Shown here piece after piece: positions 13,330 through 26,000 of a stretch of DNA of 64,000 bases (the stretch's first letter is position 1; each line of letters starts with the position of its first letter). A program made the translations under genes and the position numbers. Origin of the DNA: Bolinopsis microptera (Eukaryota > Ctenophora > Tentaculata > Lobata > Bolinopsidae); contig NC_087078.1 of the NCBI RefSeq assembly GCF_026151205.1, positions 2,942,175-3,006,174 of the forward strand, written 5' to 3'. The notes under the pieces are model-generated. The model was not told the DNA's origin, searched no databases, and saw only the letters and a program-made list of their open reading frames with translations.

Positions 13330-13446
13330 GGATACGGCACCGGGAATTCCCAGGCGGTCACCCATCCAAGTACTAACCCGGCCTGCAGTTGCTAACTTCC
13401 CAGATCGAACGAGATGAGGTGTATTAAACCGAGTATGGCCGTATCC
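13330..13446 (-). rRNA. 5S ribosomal RNA
   Basis: On the minus strand the sequence starts GGATACGGCCATACTCGG and ends CCCGGTGCCGTATCC, so the first and last 9 bases pair perfectly (helix I). The internal control region is intact: GAAGTTAGCAAC (box A region), GGTTAGTACTTGGATGGGTG (intermediate element and box C) and GACCGCCTGGGAATTCCCGG. The length is 117 nt against the usual 119-120. A TTTT run follows the 3' end directly, as needed for RNA polymerase III termination. It lies inside the TIR element 11,290-13,835, well away from any other 5S copy in this window, so it may be a dispersed, transposon-borne copy. Whether it is transcribed cannot be told from sequence. Confidence 0.93.
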
Positions 13447-13993
13447 AATGATGATGAATTTTGCTTCTCTATATTTTCTCATTAATTTTACGGAAGAATG
13501 AAAACATACTAAAAGTTAATATTTTAAATTTTTTTTCATGTTTTCGATCTCGATGGAATTTTATTTGAGTTCGGAAACGCGCAACACGCATTTTATCTCC
13601 CGGAAATGATAAATCTGAGAGCACACCTCTCGGAAACGTAAAATCCTAGAGCTAGGCTCTCGGATTTTTTTATCCTATCGCCTCTCAAAAATAAAATCCG
13701 AGCGCCTAGCGATCAGGAGCGATCGGACGACGATCTGAAATGCGATCGGATCGCCCTAGGACAGCGAACGTCGTCCAACCAGGAATGGCGTAATCCTATC
13801 GGATTAGAATCCACGCTAGAACAGCCGTGGCGCGCGCATTCGGAATGTGGGCATAATATAACATTGAGCATGCTGATGATCGATCAGCTCATCCCGTCCA
13901 ACATCAGACGTCACAGGAGAGAGAACTGTTTACTTGTTGATTTATAATGAGCCATTTTCCTTGTAATAATCTACTGATAATTATTTATCCCAG

Positions 13994-14072
13994 CTCGCCA
14001 CACGAGAGCATCAAGAATCACTCTGGAGAAAACAGTTCAACAGAGGAAGACGAACTATTTTACCCTTCTGAC
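13994..14072 (+). CDS. PACS: PACS exon A (first in window), acidic linker
   Basis: Acceptor TTTATCCCAG, donor GACgtacgt. It enters in phase needing two upstream bases and ends on a codon boundary. It encodes SPHESIKNHSGENSSTEEDE and LFYPSD, an acidic stretch like the linker before the KKF motif in the family. It is the least certain exon because it lacks a diagnostic motif and the next exon is 10.2 kb away. Confidence 0.65.
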
Positions 14073-17000
14073 GTACGTATTTTAATCATGATAATGGTAT
14101 CTTACAGTGCTTTCAATTATCAAATTGTGTCAATAATGTTACATTTTGATAATTTACTGAGAAACTCAGGCAACGATGTTGACCATACCTTCATACTTAT
14201 TGCCTGTAAGTGAATTGTGATACAGCCTTTTTCGCTAAACTTTTCTTAATGTCTTCTCCGGCTACCCTACCTATTCTAAGATAATATTTAGGGTGTATCT
14301 AACTTAATGTTTCAGCTTACTTTGTATTATCACCTCTTCTTGGGCTTCTATTTTTGGCTAATCTCTTCCAATTAAAATTGTTGCTTCTAATGATTTATCT
14401 CTAAAAAGTGAGAAATATTTCTCTCAACCTCATCATCCTCAAAAGTCAATGTTAAGGGTTCTTACTTCTTTGCAAATAAGACGATGTATTCAAAGAAGAT
14501 CAAACAACCGTGATAACTTTGAAATTTTGAGCGAAGGTAGCCATAAGTAGCAAAACATTAAAACAAGAACATGTAAAGCTTAGCGAACGTTTATATTCTA
14601 TTGATAAATCAGTTTGTTTATTTTGTTTTTCATTAAAATCGAATTAAAATTAATTTCCTCACTCTTCGTTACAGAGACTGAAGTCTAAAATGTCGTTCAC
14701 TGAGCTTTTTAACTCGTTGAAAATAATGTTACGACTCTGCGTCCAATCCTCCGCCTCTTTCGATTAAACTTCACCGAGAATTTACCCGTCAGCATTTTCG
14801 TGTATCCAGCAAAACTCTTAATAGTCAGGAGGTATATCAGAGGATTGACCATAAAGTTGACGTTAGCAGCCTGAAGCGAGAACCGGAACAAGGCACTGAA
14901 CCAGTAAGCTGATTTAGCGTCCTCGTCCAGCACTTCCTCCAGGAGATAGAACACACCTGTTGGCAGATAGGATAGAACAAAAGCTGCTGAGATTGCCATC
15001 AGTGTTATCACAGCCTGTCTGTGAATACCCCTAACTTTAGCAACGTAACAAATTATCCAGACAGTGGTAACCAGGATCACCAGCAGTGGTACTAGAAAGA
15101 AAATGATGGCCACCATTGGTGCGACTATACGTAGGGGACCTTTCTGGTAGAACTCTGTGAAGCATTTGAAGGAGGCTGAGGAGTACACTACGGTGAAGTT
15201 TCCTGGAATCAGAGCTGCTGCTAGGGTGACGGTTATAAACACCATCATCAGGATCCAGATACCATAGGAGATATGTCTCCCTCTCCGATACCGTCTCATG
15301 TTGGAGTGCAGCGGGAATATGAGTGAGCTTAGCTTGCTGGCCATGAGTGCACTTAGGAAGATACAGCTTGTCCCCATTAAGAAATGTGAGAGGGTAGAGA
15401 GGATGTAGCAAGCCAGATCTCCGTAAACATTTGTCTGTGTGATGATGAGAACGGGGGTTGTCATGATGTAGAGACCGTAAACCAGATCTGATGCAGCTAG
15501 ATTCCTGATCAGGATTATAGATATCCGGTCTAGTCGTATTGCGTTGTACCTGATAGAGGACACCAGGATGAAGGTGTTACCTGTCACCGCGATGAGAGCC
15601 ACTACCAGGGTCCAGGTCACCAGGACTGCTTGTTCAGGGGTCGTTAGGGGGTGGTGGAACCAGAATGAGGCATCAGAAGGGAGGTGGTTCGCCTGAGTGG
15701 TATCCTCCATTTGGAATGCTGTACTGAACAAGTTAGGAATATGGCTCCGGAATACTGTCGTGTTGTTGCCTTCCATTCTGTAAAGTAGATTTGTATTATT
15801 TTGGATTGAAATATGGAAATAAATCATTACCTTTGTAATGATAGAAGAACATAATCTTTCACAAACAGAAGATACAAGAAAGTAAAAATTGTTATCGAAT
15901 GTAACATAGAACTTTGAAAAAAAATTGCCCATGAAATTATAAACTGCTTGGGGGGGGGGGGGGGGGGGGGGGGGGGGTCATGACTATTTTTGATAGTCCC
16001 GACGAAAATGCAAAATTCTCATTCTTGAGTATTTTTGAGGAAAGTTTCCTGGAGAGGCAAAAACTCATTCTCTAAAATTGATTTCGAGTATTTTTGGACC
16101 ACATTGCACTGATATGAAGAATGATTTGGTATCACTATTTTTGAGTGGACAATTTTTGAATAAATGAGAAATCCATGCTGAATTTCTCAGATTCAAAAAT
16201 AATTTTTGAGACATTTTTGAGTATTCCTGGCGAAAATGGTCAAATTCTCAGATTAACAAGAATTGCGCCCGTTGTTTCGTTTTGGCGGACGCTAGATTTC
16301 CATTTCACATTTACTATAAATTTAAGTATAAGCTCCAATCAGCTCACTTCAATCTTCATGATAATAATATTGATAAATTATCCATCAAATACGGGAAACA
16401 CTTGAAATTCAGTTCCATTGCCGTAGAACTTAACTTGTATCTGTAATTCAAGAAATTATCAGCAAAGGTAAACTATACTCGTGTACACATCAATACACTA
16501 CGCGTGCCACGTACAAATTGGCCGTATTACCTAATAGTAATATTATACATTACATGCATCATATACATTAAAACACAATCGCGCCGCGCATTCATAGATC
16601 ACAGGCTATCTATACATCACATCTCCGCAAGCAATCCTCGCGCGCGCCCAACTTTTTCGTTGCATGGTAACGAACGGAAGGAAGGACACACGACATATTT
16701 AAACCCACATCCTGAAAAATCCTGAACATTTACATACAGCTCAGGAAATATTTTCCGATTGCAATATAGATATCAGAATAGATGGTCAAAGGCATTTAGG
16801 AGCTGTGCTGGGGACGCCTGAATTCAAGGATACCTACATTAACAACCTTGTAGTTGAGTGGAGTGATATGCTAAAAAAGTTAGTACAGTTTGCCAAATCA
16901 CAGCCTCAGGCAGCCTATGCTTGTTTTACGCACGGTGTCCGCCACAAATTTACATATTTTATGAGGACATTATATATCAGCTCTTATATGGGCCCTCTTG

Positions 17001-20000
17001 ACAAAATAATCACTCATGAGCTTATTCCAACTATATTTGGTTGTCCAGTATCTCCTATACACCGAGAGCTTATGTCATTACCATTAAAGAACGGAGGTAT
17101 GGGAATGCCACAGTTGGAGTATCTAGCGAAAAGAGAACATGCTGCATCGCTTTTGGTAACCCGGGGACTGGTAAATTCCATGAAAGGAAAATCTCTTGCT
17201 ACAACTGACACGGAATCGAGAGATGAGCTTCAAGATATGTTAAAACAGCGTGTTTTGGAATATAAAGAACAACAAGAGGAGATACTTAAAAAGGTTGACA
17301 AGAAGACTGCAAGGGTTTTGGAGCAGATTAGCGAACCAGGGAGCTCAAATTGGCTCTCATGTCTACCACTAAGAAAACATGGTTTCGTTCTAAATAAATC
17401 TGAATTTAGGGATTCTATCAGATTGCGGTATAACTTAGATCTGGATCGTTTACCTTCACACTGTCCATGTGGAAAAACGTTTGATGTGAACCATTCTCTA
17501 AATTGCCATCTTGGTGGCTACATCATTATCAGACACAACGAGATTAGGGATTTTTTAGCTGGCTTGCTGAAGAGTGTTTGCTCGGACGTGGAAGTTGAAC
17601 CTCAGCTTCAAGAACTAGAAGGAGAGCAGTTCACGAGGTCATCAACACTTACGGGTGACCAGGCAAGACCCGATATAAGAGCTCGTGGTTTCTATAGGCC
17701 GGGCCAAATGGCTTTTTTCGATGTTAAGGTAATTAATCCTAATTCTAATTCCTACCTTCAACATTCGACAAAGAAGACCATGGAGAACGCCGAGAAACAG
17801 AAATCACGATGCTACAATGAGAGAATACTTAATGTAGAGCACGGATCATTCGCTCCATTAATTTATTCTGGTGGCATGGGACCCCAAGCCAGGACATTTG
17901 AAAAACTGCTTTGCAACAAACTTGCTTATAAGAAAAAGCAGAATTACAACGATATTATAAATTTTTATCGGTGTAAATTATCTTTTTTAATTAGGAAATT
18001 AATTTTATTGTGTATTAGAGGATCAAGAAATACCTCAAACAAAACTTACGAATTATCTAACATGGATGATTTAGAATTTAACTCTTTCGAATCGAAAGTC
18101 AACTAATTTTTTCAGTCCCATGGACTGGGTTTTATTTTTGCAATGATGATTTTCATAATATATAACCTCTGGTGGCAAGAGATTATTTGGTGGCAAGAGA
18201 TTATTTTTAATCTCAGGGAATAGTGATCGTGTCACCTATAACCTCTCCTATTCCAATGACCATAGTGCGTGATGAAGAATCACATCCTTTTCGAGGTGCT
18301 ACTATTAAGCTTTGTAATCTGTCCTGGGTGACTCCAGTTTAAACAGATGACGTGCAACAAAACACTATGGATCTAGACAGGCAAAGGTCGATAAAAAACC
18401 GGGTGCGAGATGCTGGCAACTTTTCCTCTCTAAACATTTGCTGCAGAAACATCACAAAGTAACAACAAGAAACGGTGTGTGGCTCCCTCTGCAAGGACGG
18501 ATGATACCAGTATGAAGGTGGCGGGGCAAAGCCTAAGGGACCCCCGTGGCCAGATGAGTGTTGGGAGAACACGTCATTGTAGCAGATTTATTTCTCCACA
18601 GATCATCCATGTGGACTCCGACTCTAATAAGAAACAGCCAGCGAATTATTCTAAAACAGGTCTTACATTTGGGACATGGAATGTATTATCTCTGACAAGT
18701 AGTTCAAGTCAGTTGTTCCAGCTATCAGAGAATATCTCTGAGTATAAGTTGGACTTGCTGGGTATAACTGAGACCCATATGCCTGGTACAGGATCAGAGC
18801 TACTGGATAATGGCTCCTTACTTATTTATTCAGGGAGGACGGACGGTATAAGAAGGCGAGGTGTCGGTCTTACCCTTTCAAAGAGGACTAAAAATTCATT
18901 AATTTCCTATCTACCAATATCTGACCGTTTGTTGAGTGCAAGGCTGCATAGTCAACACCTGAACATCTCTGTTGTTGTGGCATATGCGCCAACTGAGGGG
19001 GCTTCAGATAATGATAAGGATGAATTCTACCAGCAGTTGTCAAGTGCATTCGATGAGCTACCCCGACATGATTTAAAATTACTGCTCGGTGATCTTAATG
19101 CTAAGGTCACATCGGACTGCAGTTCTATGTCAGGTGTCATTGGTGGACACTCGCTTCACAGCTCATCAAATGACAATGGTACCCGATTGTTGGACTTTTG
19201 CATTGCCCACCAACTTACCATCGGGGGCACTATGTTTCAGCAAAAGGATATACATAAAGGTACGTGGAGATCACCTGATGGTCGTACTGTAAACCAAATA
19301 GACCACATCTGTATCAGTAAGAAGTTTGGAGGCTCCTTGCTAAATGTAAAAGTTTGTAGGGGGGCTGACATTGGGTCTGATCACTATTTGGTAAGAGCAC
19401 GACTGAGAATGAAGCTTATGTCAGTGAAAAAGAAGCAGGAACGTAAGCTTGAGATTCCTGCTATTGAGCATCTGCGTGATCATTCACTTGTTTCCGAATA
19501 CAATATTGTTCTGAGAAACAAATTTGACTGTTTGGAACCTGAGGTTGACCTGGAATCAATGTGGGACAACTTCAAGACAACTGTCCAACAAGTTTCCATG
19601 GAAATCCTTGGGCAAAGACCTCGAAAAAAGAAGGACAGGCACCAATCTCAGAAGACAAAAGAATTATTGAAGAACCGTAAGGAATTTAAGCGTAAAGACC
19701 CTAATTCGAACGCTAACAGGTCAGAGTATTCTAGATTGAATAAGCTCTTTAAAAAAAGTAGCAAGGTGGACGATAACAACTGGGCACGTAGAATGGCCAA
19801 TGACTTGGAAGAAGCTGCGAGAAAAGGTCAGCAACGTGAGGTATGGCAGAAGATCAATGTCATATCTGGAAAGAAGAAGAAGCAGTCAACTGCAGTTAGA
19901 GACGTATCTGGCCAGTTGATTGCCGACCCACATGCCCAGAAAGAAAGGTGGAAAGAGCACTTCTCTAGGCTATTGAACCCTCCCCCGCAAGAGGCCAATA

Positions 20001-23000
20001 TTTCTGACCTAGACAACATCCCTCCGCAACCCAGTTTTGACGACCTTTCCGATTCGGATGAAGCTCCTACAAGAAACGAGATTGTTGATGCCCTCAAAAA
20101 ACTCAAGAATCACAAAAGTCCAGGAGTGGATGGTATCACCAACGAGCAACTTAAGTATGGACAGGATGGGTTGGTCGATCAACTAGTTGTGTTGTTCAAG
20201 AAAGTGTGGGAAGATGAGAAGATTCCTGAGGATTGGTCCAAAGGTGTTATTATCATCGTTGGAAAGAAAGGTGACACCTCTCATTGCGCTAACAACAGAG
20301 GCATTACATTAAGATCCACAGCCTCGAAGCTCCTGCAGATGATACTCCTGCGGAGACTTAGCAATGGCATGGAAAGATTCCTCCGAGAAAATCAAAGTGG
20401 TTTTAGGCAGAATCGCTCATGTATTGACCAGGTTTATTCACTCCGCTGTATTATACACCAATGCATTGAGTATAATATCCCTCTGTATATTAATTTTGTT
20501 GATTTCAAAGCAGCTTTTGATTCAATTGACAGGCAGTTCATTTGGAGAAGTATGCAGCACTACGGCTTACCTGACAAGTACATTAGAATTATGAAGGCGT
20601 TCTTCACTCACACAGTTAGTGCTGTTAGGGTCAATGGAGAGGTTACAGGTTGCACAGTGGGGCTCGCGTAAAGGGCATGCTGACATTTGGTTTTTTTGCC
20701 CTTTTATGCCTCTGGCCACATCTTGGTGGTGTCAATTTGGATTAAATCGTCAATTATGACTTATTTCAGTGAAATTGGACAACTTTCACTACTTTTTTGG
20801 GCAAAAAATCAATTTTTTCGAAAATTTGGCACTTTCTGTCACACAAAAAGCATCTTTTTCGACTAGCAGTTTTAAGATTTCATCGAATTTTAAGCGGTTT
20901 CTGTCCCATTTTTCTGCTTTTTCGTATGGAAATGGTCATCAATCATGCTGATGTGATTGTTTAAGGGTATTTCAGAAAGGAGAACCATAAAAACTATGCA
21001 ATATGACAAAAACATAAGAAAAATCCTATGAAATCAGAGTTGCCCCTGGATTTTCCGAGCTCAAATTGCCAGATTTTGGCTATTTTTGGCTCATATGCAC
21101 TATTTTTCCATCCAAATATTGCTTATTCCAATTGAACTTTGCTGGTATTAGCATAAAATATCGAAGTGTGCACCAAAAAGCTATGAAATAAATGAAAAAA
21201 TCAGTTTTTAATCTATCAGTTTTCATTTTTCGCGCTATTTTGACGCGATTTTTCACCTCAGGCTCGTACCAAAAATGGGTCATAATTTTTTTTCCGAAGC
21301 GTTCCGAAGCCAAATCTTCTGGGTTCTGCTAGAAAAATTATGGGAAAACATAGAAAACATAATGAAACCCGGGCCATATGGGGCCATTTATAACTTTACC
21401 ACCCATTTGTGGTCAGCGAATGAAATTTTAAGGCCTATTTTTGAAAAATATTCTAATTTTAGCTACCAAAAATCCAAAATTGACCGAAATCATGGTTTTT
21501 TCTTCTTAAACAGTACTAAGAATGCTTATATCCATGTTCAATCAATCAAAAGTTGAAAAACATTGAAAACAAAAGGAACCTCAGCCTGACTCAAAAATGG
21601 CAGTGAAATTGAGTTTCTGGGCATGTGCAGGCAGGTTATTTTCAGGCGCGCTTTTCAAATGGTTGTAAATTTTGACCCAACCGAGATATTGAGCTAATTT
21701 AAAAAGCATTGAATCCGGTTATTTATTCTCTATCAGAATTTACAACAATCTAAAACATTAGGAAAACTCGTTTTTAGGCTAAATGTCAGCATGGAGCCCC
21801 ACTGTGGGTTGGTTTGATGTCAACTCGGGTACTGGGCAAGGTGATATACAGGGACCACCAGTCTTCAACTTTTGTTTGAATTTTTCGGCATACCTTATGG
21901 AACTGAACAAGGTCATTAGCAAAGGGGCTTTATTACAGCTGCCAGCCCCCGGGGTAGAAGAGAAACATCTTTTGGACACTGATTACGCTGATGACATGGC
22001 TATGTTAGATAACTCAAAAGAGGGGCTGCAGGAAACCACTGACCTTCTCTGCAAATACAGTGCCTATGCGGGTCTGAAGATTAATGCTGGCAAGACACAG
22101 AGCATGGTTGTCAGCAAAAGTGCATCGCAGAGGCCGTATTCTAAAGACGACACTATGGACATCAATGTGGAAGGTCTCCCAATACAGCAGGTCAGCAATT
22201 TCACTTACTTGGGTGCAATCATCAGTGCGAATGGAACAATTGACAAAGAATTTTCAGCTCGAATTCAAAAGGCCTCTGGGGCATTCTATCAGCTCAGCAG
22301 TATATGGTACAGTCGCAACATCAAGACTCCAACGAAAATCAGGATTTACAAAGCGGCTGTTCTCACTATACTGCTTTATGGAAGTGAGGTATGGAATACC
22401 ACACAGACGCAGATGAAAAGATTTGAGGTGTTCCATCATAGATGTCTCAGGAGAATCCTGAAAATAAAATGGTTTTATCATGTATCTAATGCTGATGTAC
22501 TTAAGCGGGCTAACATCGCCCCTGTTGATACTTTCGTACGAGCAGCTAGACTCCGATGGTTTGGCCATGTGGTGAGGATGCCAGAAGAAAGAATACCCAA
22601 CTATCTTCTGCACTGGATCCCAAAGCATGGTAAAAGGTCAAGAGGTAGACCTCGGAAAAACTGGTTGTCATGTGTCCGGGAGGATGCAGCGATCTTCACA
22701 GGTGTCGATAACATCACGATAGAAGATGCAGAACAACAAGCTACAGACAGGGTTCACTGGAGAGGTCTAATACACCGGAGAAAGGAGTTACTTTGTGGTG
22801 CAGGCCACTCCAACGACTAGGAGGAGACCTTTTCAAGTACAAGTACAAGTATAACCTGTAATACTATTTTGTATATATTTAATTTCGTTTTCCAAAAAAA
22901 ACCTATCTCGTTCTCCAAAATCCACGTTTTTCTGCAAAAACCTCCATTCGTAACCTTTCACTATTGCCTTTTTTCAAAAGGGTGAAAAGGAAAAAATTCT

Positions 23001-26000
23001 CAAAAGTACTCATGACGTATCAGTTGAATTGCAGGCGGTGGCAAAGCTCCAGCACACTGCTTACATTACTTCGACTCTTACATTACTTCGACCAGTTCCA
23101 GAACTTGTCTTGACGGTTATATTTGTCCGGTAAATTTTGTCATAGCAATTGCCCTGTTTGATATGAGCCATGTATTATAGTCGTCTACTTTGATGAACTT
23201 CATGACACGATATCAACTCCACCTTTTTCCGCTTGCCAGGCTTAACTCGACGCCCCTTATTGATATTCATTCAACGTTCGGACTGACGAACTATGTATAA
23301 ATAGAACGCCAATTTCAAATGTCATAGTACCTTAGTTTTATTTATCTAGTAGTATAATATACGTCCCAATTCCATTTCATATTTTCCATACTGATCTCAT
23401 ATAGCTAGAATGAAAGGTAAATATTAAAATGAATTAGCCCTAGCACTTAGCAACACCCGGAGGAGTTTATAACACAAAACCCCGGCACGCTTAAGGATGT
23501 ATTGAAATAACCTCTCGTGCTAAAGCACGTCGGCGATATTTTTATGAACGGTAAGTTTTTGATCAAATGCGACCTTTTTAATATGTACGGCGTTTTGAAA
23601 CAATAGAAGTTGTTCTGCAGTCGATAAAACCTCGATATAATGAACAAATGCACCCTCGTGATGCCAGATTGTAACTAATCATCATCTTGCGGCCTCTGTG
23701 TATCGTAATATCACGCACTACTCATACAAAATAACTGTGCAAAAAGATCCAATCACACCTTTTTAGAGCGGGTTCACAGGGTTTGGATAAAAGTCGAAGA
23801 TGTAGTTCAAGTCAATTCCATCATTCGTGGTTAATTTGAGAATCTGAGAATCTGATCACGTCACTGATTGAGAACCTGTTAATGTATGGGAAATCTGCAG
23901 TCTTAAATTAGTCTGTAAGACATCTTCTTTCCTTCTAACGTCACCTAGATAACGGTCGAGAATTTAGTTAAAGTCCATCACATAGGCCATTTTAATCCGC
24001 AGTCTTAAATTAGTCTGCGAGAAATCTACTTTAATCACTGTATTGGTTAGATCAGAGTGCAATTTCTTAATTATCTTTATCGCCTATAGTAACTTAGTAT
24101 GGGCTTTGATAGTTCTATGAGGCAAACCATACGAATTAAATAATGTGCCCTGAGCTCTCAATGCCAGATTAGAAGTTAAGTCAGCTGGTCAGATTAAGAA
24201 GTTAATCAAAGATAATTAAGTTCTTCAGTCTTTAAACTCTTTGAGTTGAAATAATAAAAGCCTGAAATGAGGCTGTTTCAGGAGGACCTGGACTCAGAAG
24301 GCGAGGAGCGCACGAAAAAGAAACCCAGTAAATTTAAAGACGATCTTAAGCTTAAGAAAAAATTCAATGCCCTCCTACGAAAGATGAAGCTGAATGATAC
24401 GGACGAACCTATGATCGATGATGAGGTCGGTTTTGTAAGTTTGATAATATTATTATTTACTGACATCTTGAATAACCTGTAACTAATACAGGTAGCTTAT
24501 AATCATCTAATTGAACAAGACGTCTAGTTGTTAGCATTCAATTTATGGATATCACGTTTAAATAAAGTTACCCAATGATAGTCCTTTTAAAGGAACAGAC
24601 CCAAATGATAGTCATGTCGATTTAATTAATCAAAAACATAAGTTTGATCAAACAAAGATCCATTTACCAATGAGCAAGGTACACCATATTATAAATCATA
24701 CGGCATATCCGATATCGTTCATATAGTGTAAACCCACGAGCCACCTCTACCATATACCCCCGAGAATTATTATTTACATAATATTGTAATAGAATAAATC
24801 ACAACACCAGATTTCTGATTTACTGGATCTTTTCTCCAGTAAATCGGTGTTTTACAGTGTCTTGTTCAGGTAACACAGCCGGACCAGTATTCTGCCACCT
24901 TCAGCTCTATCATGAGGGACGACAGTGACGACAGTGTACATAGTGACAGTGATAGTGTTGGCACCCTGCCAAAACCTCATCTTCGGTAAGTAGTAGTTCT
25001 GGCACCCTGTCAAAACCTCATCTTAGGTAAGTAGTAGTGTTGGCACCCTGCCAAAACCTCATCTTAGGTAAGTAGTAGTGTTGGCACCCTGTCAAAACCT
25101 CATCTTAGGTAAGTAGTAGTGTTGGCACCCTGCCAAAACCTCATTTTAGGTAAGTAGTAGTGTAGGGACACTGCATAAACCCCATGGTGTGGAACTGAAT
25201 TGCTTACCCTTATTATTCAATAAGGTTGATTATGAAAAACAAACTCCGTAATTTTGAAAATCCTGGCTACTGGGCTACGGAACACACCAGCTCGCAAAAT
25301 TGAACACTAAATAGCTTTAGTTGAGGTCGATACTATTTATTCAAACGAAACCCAATTTTACGCCATAGCAATATCCCGCGTTTCTTTGACGCGTTTATCT
25401 GCATTTAGAGAAACAGCAACTTTTAAGATTTAAAGTCTAGCGACTCAAAGAAATATTACAAGTACCTACCACGCGGAGAAATTAATTACATGGTTCATTA
25501 CAGTTTCCCCTCTTTATGATGTCCATAATATGAATATCCATAATATGATATATGGAAGATTGAAGTTATTTTTATAATACGTATTATTATGAAATAGAAG
25601 TGGCGAGTTTTGAGTTAAACAGTTTGTCTATGCCGACCATTATCAGATTATAAAATATTGTATATTAACACAAGTTTATTAAGTATCATATTAACAACAC
25701 ACAGGAGCTTGCATAACTGGCTCTGTCTACATGCTTGTAATAAAATAGTCTCGTCTGAAACTGGAACTGGCTTTTAAACCCACATATCAAGATGTAAATG
25801 AATGGAGCGATCCTAGCAAGCTTGTGGAGGAGGTACTGATCTCCTTTTCTTTTCCAGTATGGCCACAGCCCTTTCTGCACAGATTTCACTGCAGCATAGT
25901 CGGGACACAACCCCAGGCACAATGCATGATATGCACTCGTGTTATGCCGCTCTAATGGAAGGCTTTGTGAGTGACGTCACATCTGCCCTACAGTTTTGAG

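Larger units (their letters stand above)
11290..13835. mobile_element. TIR element (2.5 kb) carrying a 5S rRNA gene and a minisatellite
   Basis: The left end GCGCGCCACGGCTGTTC (11,290-11,306) is matched in inverted orientation at 13,819-13,835. Similarity continues inward in imperfect form: GATTCTAAT and GATAGGATTAC-type blocks occur on both sides. Both subterminal regions (11,340-11,660 and 13,560-13,800) are dense in short motifs of the form CTCGGA, CGATAGGATT and CCTAGCG, in both orientations. No transposase frame is visible, so it would be non-autonomous. The target duplication is unclear: the flanking GCGCGC on both sides is palindromic and could be either part of the TIR or the duplication. 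The family cannot be assigned. Confidence 0.65.
18320..22852 (+). mobile_element. APE-type non-LTR retrotransposon (RTE/CR1-like), split by a DNA transposon
   Basis: One element with endonuclease and RT in a single frame, interrupted at 20,653-21,806. If the insert and one copy of its GGTTG target duplication are ignored, the reading frame is continuous. The 3' end is marked by a short tandem repeat (CAAGTACAAGTACAAGTA, about 22,834-22,851), as RTE-type elements often have. The 5' limit is approximate. It lies in PACS intron 1 in sense orientation. Confidence 0.85.
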
